64,000 nucleotides of DNA, taken from assembly GCA_028641055.1 (NCBI GenBank), contig CM054060.1, forward strand, positions 236,124,833-236,188,832. Reading direction: 5' to 3'. Position 1 is the first letter of the stretch, and each line of letters begins with the position of its first letter. Origin of the DNA: Alopecurus myosuroides (lineage: Eukaryota; Streptophyta; Magnoliopsida; Poales; Poaceae). A program made the translations under genes and the position numbers. This document shows, in pieces, positions 36,673-47,953 of the stretch. A model generated the notes under the pieces. It saw only the letters and a list, made by a program, of their open reading frames with translations, was not told where the DNA came from and did no database searches.

Positions 36673-36900
36673 TGCTTTTTATATTTTGGAGAGACACCAC
36701 TAGTGACACTATGGACCCTGATCCATTCTTATACATTGATTACAACCCTTGTTTATTTTGTTTGCTTTATGTCATTACTTACTTGCTGGTTTATTTGACT
36801 TTCATCACTATTTTCCACATCATACGTTTAATCTTTGTTTTTAGCAATACGGGAAGCTTGAGAACCTTCCTGAAAAGTTGGAGAAAGTGAGTTTGTGTGT
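36673..36900 (+). repeat. Gypsy-type LTR, 3' piece
   Basis: Contains GGAGAGACACCACTAGTG and CACATCATACGTTTAA, which also occur in the LTRs at 4306-5901 and 9589-11169 in reverse complement, placing these LTRs in related families. The exact end was not found. Confidence 0.6.
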
Positions 36901-38414
36901 TGTATGTATGTCCACGCTCGTTAAAGAGTTAGTTGACGATCACCGTGCTAGAGATATCTAAGTCCTACTATGTACATCACCTTCCTCTTGGGTCCCAACT
37001 AGCGATGACACTTCCACCGCATCACCAATCAGGTCGCAAAATCAACCTACTCGCAGTTTGGTCTTAGAAGAACCAATCCAAACCGTCCAGGCACAGCGAT
37101 CCAACAACTCGGAAGGGTGTAGGATTTCAGAAGGATTTCACTAGTTTTGCTAGGGTTTCATATGTATAGGGTTAAGCATAAGTAATTTTATAAAATCAGG
37201 AAAATAAAAGACTATCATAAACCATTGTTTTATGTGAATAGTTTTCAAAAAAAAATAAGAAACTTGATATACGGATATTTCTATGAAAAAAATCTTCACA
37301 CAACTTAGCTATCATGAATGAGGTTGGAGAGTTTATGCGGGAAAATGAGTTAGGGTATGGGGTTAACCATGACATAGATTGTCAAAATGATCATATATTA
37401 TTCATGCACACTATATTGGCACATTAGATGTAAAAAATATATATTTTTTAGCTCATTTAGACAAGTTTAAAAAGAAACTTGCTTAGGAATGAGGTTATTT
37501 ACCCTAGATTTGAAGTTCATTTGCACCATATTTCTCATGACTATGATTTTTACGAAACAAACGGTTTCAAATTGATCACCTAACATGCATAATAGTTGAG
37601 AAAGTATTCAACATCAATACCATGTACCAAACGATTTCAAATTTTGCTTCAAGTTTGAATTGTAGCTCAAAATTGAATTTTGGTTCAAATTTAAATTTAA
37701 ATTAAAAAAATATGAAAAAAATCGTACAAAAATATGAGTACCATTACCACAAATATTACAAGTTCAATGTTCACGCATGTTGTTGAAATTTGAATTGATT
37801 TCGATACATGCTATTAAACTCATTTAATGAGTGGAATATAGCTACAAATCTCAAAAACTCAACATATTTAAGAATTATGTGTCCCATATGATATACTTTG
37901 TACGAAGGTCAATTTCCGTTCTTATTTGGGGTACGTGCTTCACAAAAAAAACTAAAAAATGTGAATTTTTTCAAAATAAGGGCAACATTGATCACCGCGT
38001 GACCATCATAGCCAGGGGTGAATTTACCAACTCTTTTTTGGTGTTAACGTGTAGAATCGTGATGGATTAACTTTAAGTAATTTATTTACAATTTTTTGAT
38101 AAACTAGTTTAAATTAGTTTCCGTAGATGTCATTAAACTAAAAACTGATTAATGAGTGGAATATAGCTAAAAAGGACAATATAGCTAACTCTCATATGAT
38201 ATACTTTGTGTGCCAAATGTAAAAGGTCAAGTTGGCAATGTGTGTTATGCATAAAAGAAAGGGTGCCGCCCCGTGGATTTTTATATTTTTGAAAAAAAAT
38301 CAAACTTTTCTCAACATAAAACCAGTTCTCTACATCATTATTTATAAAAGCAAATGCCACTCGATTTCTCTAACATAAATTAAAACCAACTAGTACGTAT
38401 ATTTCTCACACGAT
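36901..38414. other. AT-rich intergenic DNA with a diverged duplication
   Basis: No gene is seen. Two related stretches, about 37805-37920 and 38125-38230, share ATTAATGAGTGGAATATAGCTA-like and CATATGATATACTTTGT words about 315 bp apart. Between 37620 and 37710 there is an irregular TTTGAATT/AAATTTAAATT low-complexity run. Confidence 0.5.
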
Positions 38415-39060
38415 CTACAAATGTTTAAAGTCCATGGTGGCATCGTCGTCATCGACAACTTCAATCGAATCCTTGCCCTTGCCCTCCACCTCCAGTACGG
38501 CCTTTCCCTTTCTTTTCCCCTCCCATTCTCCAAACAAGTGGGTCATAGCCTTCTGTAGGTCCTCCACACACTGTATCGCTCTCGCCCGCTCCGTAGCTTC
38601 TGCGTCGACCATAGAAGCGACCAGAGTATCCATGAGTTGTCGCTGCTCAACGGACTATTTGGCCTGCTCTTTAGCATGGTAGTCAACCCTGGCCCAGGGA
38701 TGATACGGTTCATCCTCCTCACGGAATCAAGATTGAGGAGGGGAACGGGATTGATATCCTCTTGTGCCATGTACCGGTGTGATCATGAAGGTGCCATGCT
38801 CGAACGCGAAGAGCTCATGCTTGAATGTAAAGGGGCCATGCTCAATCCTGAATTGGCGGCTCATGTACCCTCGCTCGAATCAAGAAACAATGATAGGTGA
38901 TGTGACAACGCCGGTTGGAGCCTCCGCGGCCGAGAGTGTAGCGGCCGCCGCCACGATCCATGGAAAGATCAGAGGGCTGAAGAATGAAAAGGAGAGGAGG
39001 AGAAGTTTATTGGGCGACGCGGGCGCAAAGAAGAGGAAAATTGCTGCTTTTTTAGGCGTC
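38415..39060 (-). pseudogene. Unidentified pseudogene with three nonsense codons in one frame
   Basis: One minus frame reads from about 39050 to a stop at 38415-38417, broken only by TGA at 38880-38882, TGA at 38727-38729 and TAG at 38655-38657. It contains FERGYMSRQFRIEHGPFTF, then KHELFAFEHGTFMITPVHG, then EEDEPYHPWARVDYHAKEQ, a helical stretch MVDAEATERARAIQCVEDLQ, and a lysine-rich then acidic tail ending VVDDDDATMDFKHL. A GC-rich promoter-like stretch lies upstream (39060-39290). I do not recognise the family. It could be a decayed host gene or a transposon accessory ORF. Conservation of one frame over about 200 codons suggests a once-real protein. Confidence 0.5.
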
Positions 39061-39419
39061 TACGGCCGTACATGCAGTAATGGAGACTAGGGAGCGCTCG
39101 CGCGCCGAGCAGGGCATTGAGTCGGTTTGTCATAATCAACGTGCGACGGAACAAACTAGGCAAGAGAGGCAGAAAGGTGGCGAAACAGAGGGGCGGCCAG
39201 GCTGGCAGCTTAGGCGGTGACATAACTGTTTGCTGATCAGGGGTAGAGCCGCCGGCCAGGGGAGCACCATTCAAGGCGTGCTAATTTGGGACGGGGAGCA
39301 GCATGGATGTGTGTGTACTCCTAGTCCCACGTTTAAGGTTATAATAGGTCCCACACGTTATAGACTTGGTCATGAATGGTAAAAGAGGTTGACTAGACGG
39401 GAACACTCCATTTAGCCAT

Positions 39420-42400
39420 TCTTTTAGAAACTAGGCAACTTTATTATGCCCTACTTTAACTTAATAAAGCAAACAGTTCAGAGTTTAACCGGTATTACAT
39501 GCTGAGGCATACAGCTTACGCCAAATGAAATGGTAGAAAGCAAGGGGCCGTCCACCCCACAAAAGACTGGTAAGAGACTAAGCGATCACAACAGAGAGCG
39601 GAAGATCGACTTGAGCCCATCAGCAGGGGAGAGGAGCTCCACCTTGTCATGGTCCTTTGCGAGATTTGCCCATGCCTGCACAAAAATCAGCATTTTGAAG
39701 ATAATATCAGCTGGACGTTTAGGTATAATTGCTTCAATCGCAAGTTTGTTGCGGGTGAGCCAGAGCGACCATCCTAAGGACGCGAACAGCACCCAGCTGT
39801 TGCGACGCTGCTGCCCCATAAGGGACTGCTGGATAGCGAAAAACTGTGGAAACCTGGCCGGGCACCAGCTACACCCTAGGAGCTGCCTGATCACGCTCCA
39901 CCCGAGCTTGGCTAGAGAACAATGGAAAAGGATGTGGGCGGGGTCCTCCTTTTCCCCGCACAGCGCACACAACCCATTGGCAAGGTCTGAACGGCCAAAC
40001 AATCTGTCACGCGTAGGCAACCTATCTAGCGCGACCTGCCAAGTGAAATTTTTGACTTTGAGAGGAAGCTTAGCCGCCGAAAGCTCCAACCAGATGGCCA
40101 GATTCGCGCCCTGAGCAAGTTTCTTGTACATGGACGCGACCGAGAACCTCCCCGAAGGTTCCAGGGCCCAGGAAACGACATCCCTACCTACCGACATACC
40201 AAACTCTTCCACCTCCGTCTTAAGCTCCTCCCACTGTGCGAGGCAGGCGGGGGAGAAAGCTCGGCGGAAACGTAGCCCGTCCACCGCAAAGGCCGCAGCA
40301 ACAGAGATAGAGGGAAGATCACAAATCTCAAACAGGCCCGGGAACTTAACACTAAGACTAACACTAAGAGGGGTCGCGCCAATCCACCAATCTGACCAGA
40401 AAAGTGTCCGGGACCCATCCCGGACCGTGTAGCGAGCCCCTAGCTTAAATAGGTGCTTTATTTTATGAAGGTTGTTCCAGAATTGGGAGCCCCCCGGGGG
40501 TCCGACGCAAAGACGTTAGGCGCTTCTGGATATTTGGCGAAGATGATTGTGCGCCAGAGAGAAGAATCAGCCTGGAAAAGTTTCCGGATCTACTTGAGCA
40601 GAAGGGCTTTGTTCATGAGTTTGGTGTTGGTCATCCCCAGACCCCCACAGTCCTTGGGGCGACAAACAGCCGGCCAATTGACTAGATGACATTTTCGGGC
40701 AGGCCCCACCCCCTCGTAGAAAAACCTGGCGCGGGTAGAGTCGAACTTCGCGTGGACCCCATCTTGAATAAGAAACAAGCCTATGGCATAGGTGGGAAGA
40801 GCGTCCAGGCAGGCATTGGAGAGGATCAGCCTCCCCCCGGAGGAGAGCAACTTACCCATCCAAACTTCTACCCTAGCCCCCAGCTTATTAACAAGGTACT
40901 GCCATTGCTCGATGGTAAGCTTCCTGTCAGAAATAGGTAGCCCAAGATACATAAACGGGAAGGTGCCGAGATTACAGTTCAGCATGTTAGCGATGCGGGA
41001 CTGTTCAGAAGCCTGCTGATCTAACACAAAGACCTCAGACTTATGGAAATTGATACGCAGCCCCGACATGTCCTCGAAGCAAAGAAGCAGGAATTTGAGG
41101 TTCGGAATAGCTAAGTCGTTGTTCTGAATCAGGATAATGGTGTCGTCAGCATATTGGAGATGCGAGTGGCCTCCAGGAACTAGGTGCAGGACCACCCCAC
41201 TAATGTGGCCCGCAGCACAGGAAGCCGTCAAAATAGCCGAGAGTGCCTCGACGACAAAGTTGAAGAGTAAGGGCGATAGTGGGTCCCCTTGACGCACACC
41301 TCGCTTATTGCGGAAAAAGGGCCAACTTGCCCGTTGATAGAGATAGCAGTCTGACCACCCGAGATTAGCTGCGATATACGATGGACGAAACCGACGTCGA
41401 ACCCTTTCCAACGTAAGACCTCTAAGAGAAAGGACCAGTTGACACGGTCGTAGGCTTTTTCGAAATCGAGCTTGAGGAGAATGCCCCCCCCAGATTTTTG
41501 ACCCTCGGCTCATGGACGACCTCGTGGAGGGCCATAGCCCCGTCGAGAATAAAGCAGCCTTTTAAGAAGGCAGTTTGGTTCTGGCTGATAATGCGATTAG
41601 CGATAGAGTCCAATCTGGAGGCCACAACCTTTGAAATGATCTTGAAGATGACGTTGATAAGAGCGATGGGTCTAAACTGGGAGATCTGGTCCGCCCCAGG
41701 GACTTTCGGATCAGCGAGAGAATGTCAAAATTGAGGCGAGACACGTCGACACGACCCAACATGAAATCAATGAGGATATGCAAAACTCCTAGCTTACACA
41801 AGGGCCAGCAGCGCTGAAAGAAGGCCACCGGAAACCCATCCGGGACTGGCGCTGTGTTAGTCTTCATGTCTTTCACGATCGCCTCCAGCTCCACCTCCGA
41901 GAAGGTCACAAGCAAGCTATCATTCTCTAAGTCAGACACACGGTTCAACTCTGCCCAGATAGAGGGTAATAGCCCAAGATGACGGGAAGCCTTGGTGCCC
42001 AGGAGTTCGCGATAGAAATCGTAGACGTGTGCCTGAATAAGGAGGGGGTCACTAATCGGGCCCGACGAGGAGATGAGCGACGTGATGTAGCATTTCCTCC
42101 TTTTGCCGTTAGCCACCGCGTGAAAATAGGCGGTATTTGCATCTCCTTGCAAGGCCCACTTTACTCTTCCCCGCTGCCTCCAATATTCCTCCTCGAGCCG
42201 AAAGATGTCAAGTAACTGGTCTTCAAGATGGTACCGAAAGGCCCATTCGTCCTCCTCGAGACCCACCCCGTCCGCCTTGACGTCAAGGGATTTAATCTGG
42301 CCGATAAGGAAGAGTTTACGGTTTCTGGACTCCCTGCCCAAATTGCAACTCCAGCCTCTAAGGTATTGACGCACCCCCCTGCCATGTGCTTCTACCAATC

Positions 42401-42785
42401 CACGATATCACGGCCCTCGGCGCTAGAGAAGAGTCTCAACCATTGAGACTACAGCAGCGTGGCGAAGCCCTCAAGCTCAAACCACCCTAATTCAAAGAAG
42501 AAACGATTGGAGCGAGCCGGAGAGCCCCCTCCGATGTCCAATATCAGAGGGGTGTGGTCTGAGCCCAAGATGGGCTCAGCCGAGAGAGAGGCGAGAGGAA
42601 AAAGCGCATCCAGCTCGGGGGCGATGAAAACCCGGTCCAGAACACAACGCACCGGATCCCGTTGGCGGTTCGTCCAAGTATATCGGGCCCCAGCGCGGGG
42701 CATCTCCGTGAGCGCCCAGTCGGCGATGGCATTGTTAAACAGCTCTACGCGCGGCCAATTGATACGATCATTGTTTTTGTCACGA
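39420..42785 (-). mobile_element. LINE (L1 type), 5'-truncated
   Basis: Minus-oriented non-LTR retrotransposon. The 3' end is near 39420, with AATAAA signals on the minus strand around 39430-39470. The 5' end is near 42785, inside the endonuclease domain, the usual result of incomplete reverse transcription. A target duplication was not found. Confidence 0.85.
39586..42785 (-). pseudogene. LINE ORF2: endonuclease C-term, reverse transcriptase, zf-RVT (broken)
   Basis: In order on the minus strand: the end of an EEP endonuclease (YTWTNRQRDPVRCVLDRVF and LGSDHTPL, 42700-42450), the ORF2 linker and RT start (KWALQGDANTAYFH and AVPDGFPVAFFQRCW, 42200-41820), the RT palm with VRQGDPLSPLLFNFVVEAL and the catalytic LQYADDTIIL (about 41300-41130), the thumb/connector (TFPFMYLGLPISDRKL; KDCGGLGMTN), and a zinc-binding domain with CALCGEKEDPAHILFHC (about 39950). 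Stop at 39586. Breaks include a frameshift in the C run near 41485, a TAG replacing a likely Trp at about 40590, and shifts near 40490. The catalytic YADD is intact, so decay is moderate. Confidence 0.9.
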
Positions 42786-42968
42786 GGCTGGGTGGAGTGA
42801 AGTGGGGGTAAAAGTGAGAAGAAATAAGAACGTGGGGCGAGAGTGAGAAGAACTAAGCTAATTGGATCTCCAAAATAAATAAATAAAACCCTTAAAATGG
42901 TTGCCGTTATTCAATTTAACAGAATAGAACATTATAATAAGTGGTTCAACATAACAACAAATTCTAGT

Positions 42969-43240
42969 TCATACATAATCGATAAACTGGTTTAATGAAC
43001 ATATTAACACAACAACTAGTTCATGATGGCCAAACTTGGAACTCCAGTCGATCAATTCGATCAAGTCCATGGTAATCGTCATCTCCAAGTTATTGCGCGT
43101 GATGTTCCTCAGAGCGAGTAGCACAGCTTGTCCAACCTGTAGATTGTGATGTATAGAGAAGTTCTTCCACCCCGTCTTGTTGAAGATGATGCGGCCATTC
43201 GTGTCCGTGATGTAACCAAGGCTCGTGACAGCCCCTGCTG
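42969..43240 (-). pseudogene. B3-domain-like gene fragment
   Basis: One minus frame reads AVTSLGYITDTNGRIIFNKT, then GWKNFSIHHNLQVGQAVLLA, then NLEMTITMDLIE, with TGA at 42969-42971. The GW..F...HNLQVGQ pattern is the C-terminal half of plant B3 DNA-binding domains. A possible N-terminal half (NRYYVSTMNRTHLIIPYLSK) is seen near 43515-43450 in the same strand, separated by an intron-like gap; a TTACAGCAG acceptor precedes the 3' part. Exon borders do not join cleanly in my hands. It may be a decayed or multi-exon REM-like gene; target unknown. Confidence 0.4.
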
Positions 43241-43649
43241 TAAGTCATAGTCCTATATTGCCTTGCGCTGAGATGTCAACGTCGTCATACCAAATCACAA
43301 ATGATAATCACAAAGAAGGTAAAATGTAATAACTTCGAAACCGTACCATCAAATGTTTGTTTGTCTGGTTTGTGCTTGTTAAATCAGTGACAAATGAAAA
43401 CTCGATGTAGCCTCCTGTTGGTGCCGCCAACATCATCACCGAGCTTTAATCTTTGGACAAATACGGTATTATCAAATGGGTTCGGTTCATTGTTGAAACA
43501 TAGTAGCGATTCCACGCCACTACTAGGTAATTCTGCACCACTGAGTTCGTTTGCCAAGGATTGCTGTACTTACCTCTGTCCTTCGTGTAACCCAATATTG
43601 GCAGTCTTAATTAGCACCTTGATCTGATTTTTACATGGAAGCCTGGTGG

Positions 43650-44469
43650 CATGGGCAATATGGACGCACCGCAATGATTTCATTTTTAAGGGAATCACCC
43701 ACAGTTTATACAAATGAACAAACTCAAGGAGGAAGTTAAGTGGTTAACTCACGGAGCCACTAGGTATTCATATTCAGGCTTTGCTACCCGTGTGAGAGTT
43801 TCTTTTAGATAGCCTCTGACTGGAAATTTATGTTCTTTTAACAGTAGGTTGCGTACAGCTCACTTTTGTAGAGTATCTTTGCTTTGTATAAGTTTTCCTG
43901 TCCCTTTTCCTTCTTTGCTCTGTACATACTGTTTAACGAGAACATACAAACATACACAGTAGGGAAACCTACTGTTCTGCCTCCAAATAGAAAATCATGG
44001 AGACTTTGGCAGTGTCCAGAAGACCAAAACCGCAGTATTTATGGATGGATTGGGTATACTCGGTTTAGCACTTAATTGGGAGAGAAATATGGTACAATAT
44101 CGAACAAATAATCAAATGCAAAGATAGCGTCTACCTTTAGATCTTCAACAGGGTCACTAGAGGAAATTGTTTGTTTGTAGCGATATGCTACTTTAACACC
44201 ATCCATGATCAATGCTCCTCAATTCATTTATGTCATCTTTCTCCCTTCCACTAAAGCAACAAAGCACATTTTGCATGAACACTAGTGACCGTCTTTGTAG
44301 GGACAGTGACATTATTGGGGAGTACATTTGACATTTCTGCACTGACCTTCCCTGTACACGATATTATACAACTTAAGGGTTGATGTTGAGGGCAAAACTT
44401 ACAATATGGCGTGGTTATTTCACGCTCTGAACAACCAGAACAAGCTCTTCTTAAAAATCATTTAGAAAT
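43650..44469. other. No clear gene
   Basis: Possible scattered exons upstream of the B3-like fragment, for example a minus ATG near 44206 opening MDGVKVAYRYKQT and followed by a GT donor, but nothing that can be assembled. Confidence 0.3.
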
Positions 44470-45950
44470 TTACAATCTTAGATCATCTCTAGCAGACCCT
44501 TATATCCCGCGGAACTGCAAAATAACCGCAAGCTGTTTTGCACGGAGAAAGCTACACGAACACACACCGTATCTGACCTCGCCATAAAATTTGAGGGGTA
44601 CCGAAAAAAAATCCTCGACCTGGGAAAACAAGAATTATGTGGCCGACCCTATGGTGCCCTGTATTGGGAGGAAACCCTTGGCGGGAGGGACATTTCAGCC
44701 TGATGAGTTCCCTCCCCCCTTCCACAACCAGCCGCCACCGTCGCCACCCACCCACCGCCATCAATGGTCGATATTTGTCGGCGGGAATCCACCACCGAGT
44801 CGCCGCCGCCACGGATCCACCGCGCCCCAACCGATACGGGAGGCACCACCCCGCGTCGATCGCTGCCAATCGATTCGTCGTCGCCGCCCCCGGGACCCAT
44901 CGGTGAGTGTTCTCGGTTACATTAAGGTTATGCGGATGATTCCGTTCGTACGAGTTCCTTGCGCACTATAGATGGATTTGAGCCCGTGCGAGAAATTTTT
45001 GCTCAAGGACTCGTCTTCGCCCGACGACTCAGACATAGAGACGATGCTTGAAAGCTACCGGCAGCAATTGTGGTGGTGGTTCTTGCCGTGAAGGAGCTCG
45101 GGGATTGGAAGAAAAGAGGAAGTGAGGATCGAAAGTCGGCCGCTTTTGCATCTCTCGCAACCGCCATTTCTGGAACAAGTAGCTCATGCAAGATGACTTC
45201 TCTGAGGTACCTACGTTTCCGCATCACCTCTTCCATAGAAGGTATCGAATGAGCCGATCCCTCTTTGTAAACATAGTACAATCTTGTGAGGGAAAATCTC
45301 GCTATTTTACCCGCCAGAGGAATGTTGCGAGCTTAATTGGATTTAGCGCATATCAAAAGATCTCCGCAACAATTAGGGTGATTTCATATGGCATTCCGGC
45401 TGACTACGGCGACGAGCATCTTCGCATTGGAGAAAATACTACAATCGAGTCAGTCCGTAGGTTCGCCAAAGTGATGATATGTATCTTTGGTCATGTCTAT
45501 CTTAGAGAATCCAATGAAGAAAATACGAATATGTTGCTGGTGACGAATGAGAGGAGATGTTGGCCGGGTATGCTAGGAATTATTGACTTCATGCACCGGA
45601 GGTTGAAAAATTACGCGAAGGCATGTCACGAGCAGTATTGTGGCAAGAGTCATGATACAACAATTGTGCTAGAGACCGTTGCATCCGAGGATTTATGGAT
45701 TTGGCATTGCTTTTTTGGTTTGCCGGGTACCCTTAATGACATCAATGTATTGTATCGATCTCATCTATTTGTGAGACTAGCTAGTGATGATGTTCCTGTT
45801 TGCAACTACATGGTCAATGAGCATCCTACAGTATGCATGGTATGCTCAATATATGTACAGATCAAATGGGGCATTGCAAACCTAAGCAGTATGCATGGTA
45901 TCCTCTATATCTCTAGGGGGCACATAGGGTGCACCGTGCACTAAACATAT
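44470..45950 (+). mobile_element. PIF/Harbinger transposon remnant
   Basis: The left part (44480-44560, CTCTAGCAGACCC and GCGGAACTGCAAAATAACCG) looks like the 5' untranslated end of grass Harbinger elements. A broken transposase follows. Neither terminal inverted repeat nor TSD was identified, and the right end is lost. Confidence 0.55.
44972..45944 (+). pseudogene. PIF/Harbinger (DDE_Tnp_4) transposase, truncated
   Basis: ATG 44972 opens MDLSPCEKFLLKDSSSPDDS, shifts frame near 45070, and shows an in-frame TAG just before LMQDDFSEVP (about 45185). It then reads through FHRRYRMSRSLFVNIV, AATIRV-like YGIPADYGDEHLRIGE, GMLGIIDFMHRR (first catalytic Asp) and FFGLPGTLNDINVLYRS (second Asp). The C-terminal part with the third acidic residue is missing; after about 45830 the protein no longer matches the family. 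In the family this enzyme, with a MYB-like partner, moves Harbinger and Tourist elements. Not functional. Confidence 0.88.
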
Positions 45951-46634
45951 TAGGTGTACTAATCCACTAGGTTAACAAAAAAAATGCATCTAAGCATGGT
46001 AAAAATTGTAGAAACGATATTCTAATTCATCTTCCATCATCATTTTACATGGCGTCGTTTCTCATTCACAAGAAGAGACAACCGCCCTACAAAAGATACA
46101 TACAGGAATATATCGAGCTATATATGTATAGCTAGGGAAATGATATTGGGAAGTTGAGTGGAAAGGCATTTCGACAAGTGGAATGAGATTTGGTGTTTTC
46201 CCTTTTTTTGGTCCTGTTAAAGAAGCAATCATCAGTGTGGTCCTAATTGCATTTGCTGAGCATCAGTAATTTGGTTTAACGACGGCACGCACCAAGCGAG
46301 ATATTTTGACAGGTGAGCTCATACCTTTTGCAGGTCAGAACTTCCAAGGTTAATGCGTCGTTGATTTTGCAAAAACATCAAGAGTCAAGTCAAGATATAC
46401 TTTTATCGCAGCCGGTCGATACTACTTTATTTTTCAGTGCAGGATGACTAGGAGGCTCCGACGGTGTCGTTTTGTTTTGTTATTCTGTTAGGTTACCTAC
46501 CTACGTCCGCAACATGATTTGATACATGCAACGTCTCACCGCCCGGCAGACATGGTCAGCCATATCTCAAAATACGGTGTCCACCGTCCAGCCAGCCAGG
46601 CGCAGATTGCTTTCCTTAATTTTCTTAAGATACT
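45951..46634. other. No gene seen
   Basis: Unannotated DNA between the Harbinger remnant and the LTR element. No open frame or repeat recognised. Confidence 0.4.
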
Positions 46635-46639
46635 GTACA
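46635..46639. repeat. Target-site duplication GTACA, left copy
   Basis: Identical to 54922-54926. The pair brackets the LTR element exactly. Confidence 0.9.
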
Positions 46640-47692
46640 TGTAACACCCGGGGATTTTTCCCAATTAGTTTGTGTGTTTTTCTTTTTTTTGCATCATCAT
46701 GAAATCATGCATTGCATTGCATTTTTTTTGTTTTGAGTTCTTAAAATATGTTTTCTCTCAAAAACTATTTTAATTATCAACTCAAAATATTTGGTGCTTT
46801 CAAAATGTTCAAAAGACTTATAAATAAGTCGCTGTTTTATCTAAATAAATTTTACACATGATTTTCCTATTTAAAACCCTCCCTAAAATCTCTCTTAATC
46901 TTTCCTGGGAAAAGAAAACGAAAAAAAAAGAAGAAGTGGTGGGGAGGCAGCCGAACTGGGCCAACAAGGCCCAGTCAGCCACCTACGACCCCAGCAGGCC
47001 AAGGACCAACCCACCAAGGCAGCCCACGGTGGGGGCTTTCTTCTCCGTACGCAGGCACGAGGAGGGCGTGACTCCTCCTGTCGCTGTCCACCATGGACCC
47101 CCCCTGCTCCACCTGCCCTCCTCCTTATCTACCCCTCCCCTCCTCCACAACCCTAACCCTAGCCTCTTCTCCCCCTTCCTTCTTGCCCGCCGCCGCCTTC
47201 TTCTTCCTCTGTCCCCAACTATCCTCTGAACTTTCTGAACCCGGAACAAAAGCCCTCCATGGCCGGAACTTGGAGAGCACCGCGCCGTCGCCTCGGTCGT
47301 CGTCGGGCCGTGATCTCGGCAGGAATGGAACCGGGGCACATCCAGCTTCAGCCGCGCTTCCTCGGCGTGGTCGGAAGGCCACCAGGAGCCCCACGCCGTC
47401 GCCGCTTGCCGCCGCGTTTTTCCGGCCGGCGTCCAGCCGACAGTCGGCGCTTCTTCCTCCACTTCCCCGGCGCGAACGACCACAGCGGCATCCCCCTCGG
47501 TGAGCACCGCCCTCGGGCCTCTCCTCCCCCTCCCCTTTGCTCTGGTGGTCGCCTTCGAGCGCCACCGTCGTCCAGCTTTGTAGATCACAATCCCGAGCGG
47601 CACACTCCGTCTGTTCCTTCAGTTTCGTCAGAGGAACGCCGCGCTTCAACACTTCATTCTAATTCGGATCGGTATCGTATCACAAGCACACG

Positions 47693-47750
47693 CCTATCCC
47701 AGTGGCTAGCTATCTGCTTTGCAAACCAGAGGTCCTTGGATCAAATCCCG
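47693..47750 (+). other. tRNA-like module 1 in LTR1
   Basis: Reads CCCAGTGGCTAGCTATCTGC, then CTTTGCAAACCAGAGG, then TTGGATCAAATCCCG: an A-box-like start, an anticodon-like loop centred on TGC, and a degenerate B box (GGATCAAATCC against GGTTCGANTCC). Same in LTR2 at 51987-52044. Confidence 0.45.
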
Positions 47751-47883
47751 TTCAACGTGAAAGCCTTTTCGCTTTTATTTTTCTGTTCGAGTATGAATCA
47801 GATGTCTGAACCTTTCTGTCGAAGTTCAGTTAACATCAAGAGTATCATATATCTTCTGTCAGATCCCGTTCAGTACACAAACT

Positions 47884-47953
47884 GCATCCCAGCTCAATGG
47901 TTAGGGCATTGGTCTGCACCCAAGGAGGCGCGGGTTCGAATCCCTTACTAGGC
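47884..47953 (+). other. tRNA-like module 2 in LTR1 (perfect B box)
   Basis: The D arm is GCTC-AATGGTTA-GGGC. The anticodon arm is TTGG-TCTGCAC-CCAA with a TGC triplet. The T loop is in CGGGTTCGAATCCC, containing the exact B box GGTTCGAATCC. The A box CAGCTCAATGG is one base from consensus. The acceptor ends (GCATCCC.. and ..CTAGGC) barely pair, so it is tRNA-derived rather than a tRNA gene. Same in LTR2 at 52178-52247. Confidence 0.5.

Noticed and set aside
46983..47652. Long minus-strand frames in the LTR GC-rich block (also 51269-51946)
   Set aside because: Same GC-rich shadow effect; no domain, no start context, opposite to the element's sense strand.
47259..47951. 230-aa plus-strand frame inside LTR1
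   Set aside because: Low-complexity Arg/Pro-rich translation of a GC-rich block; the frame is cut short in LTR2 by an indel, so it is not conserved.
47884..47953. Genuine tRNA gene
   Set aside because: D, anticodon and T-loop boxes are present but the acceptor stem does not pair and position 33 is not T; kept as a tRNA-like module only.
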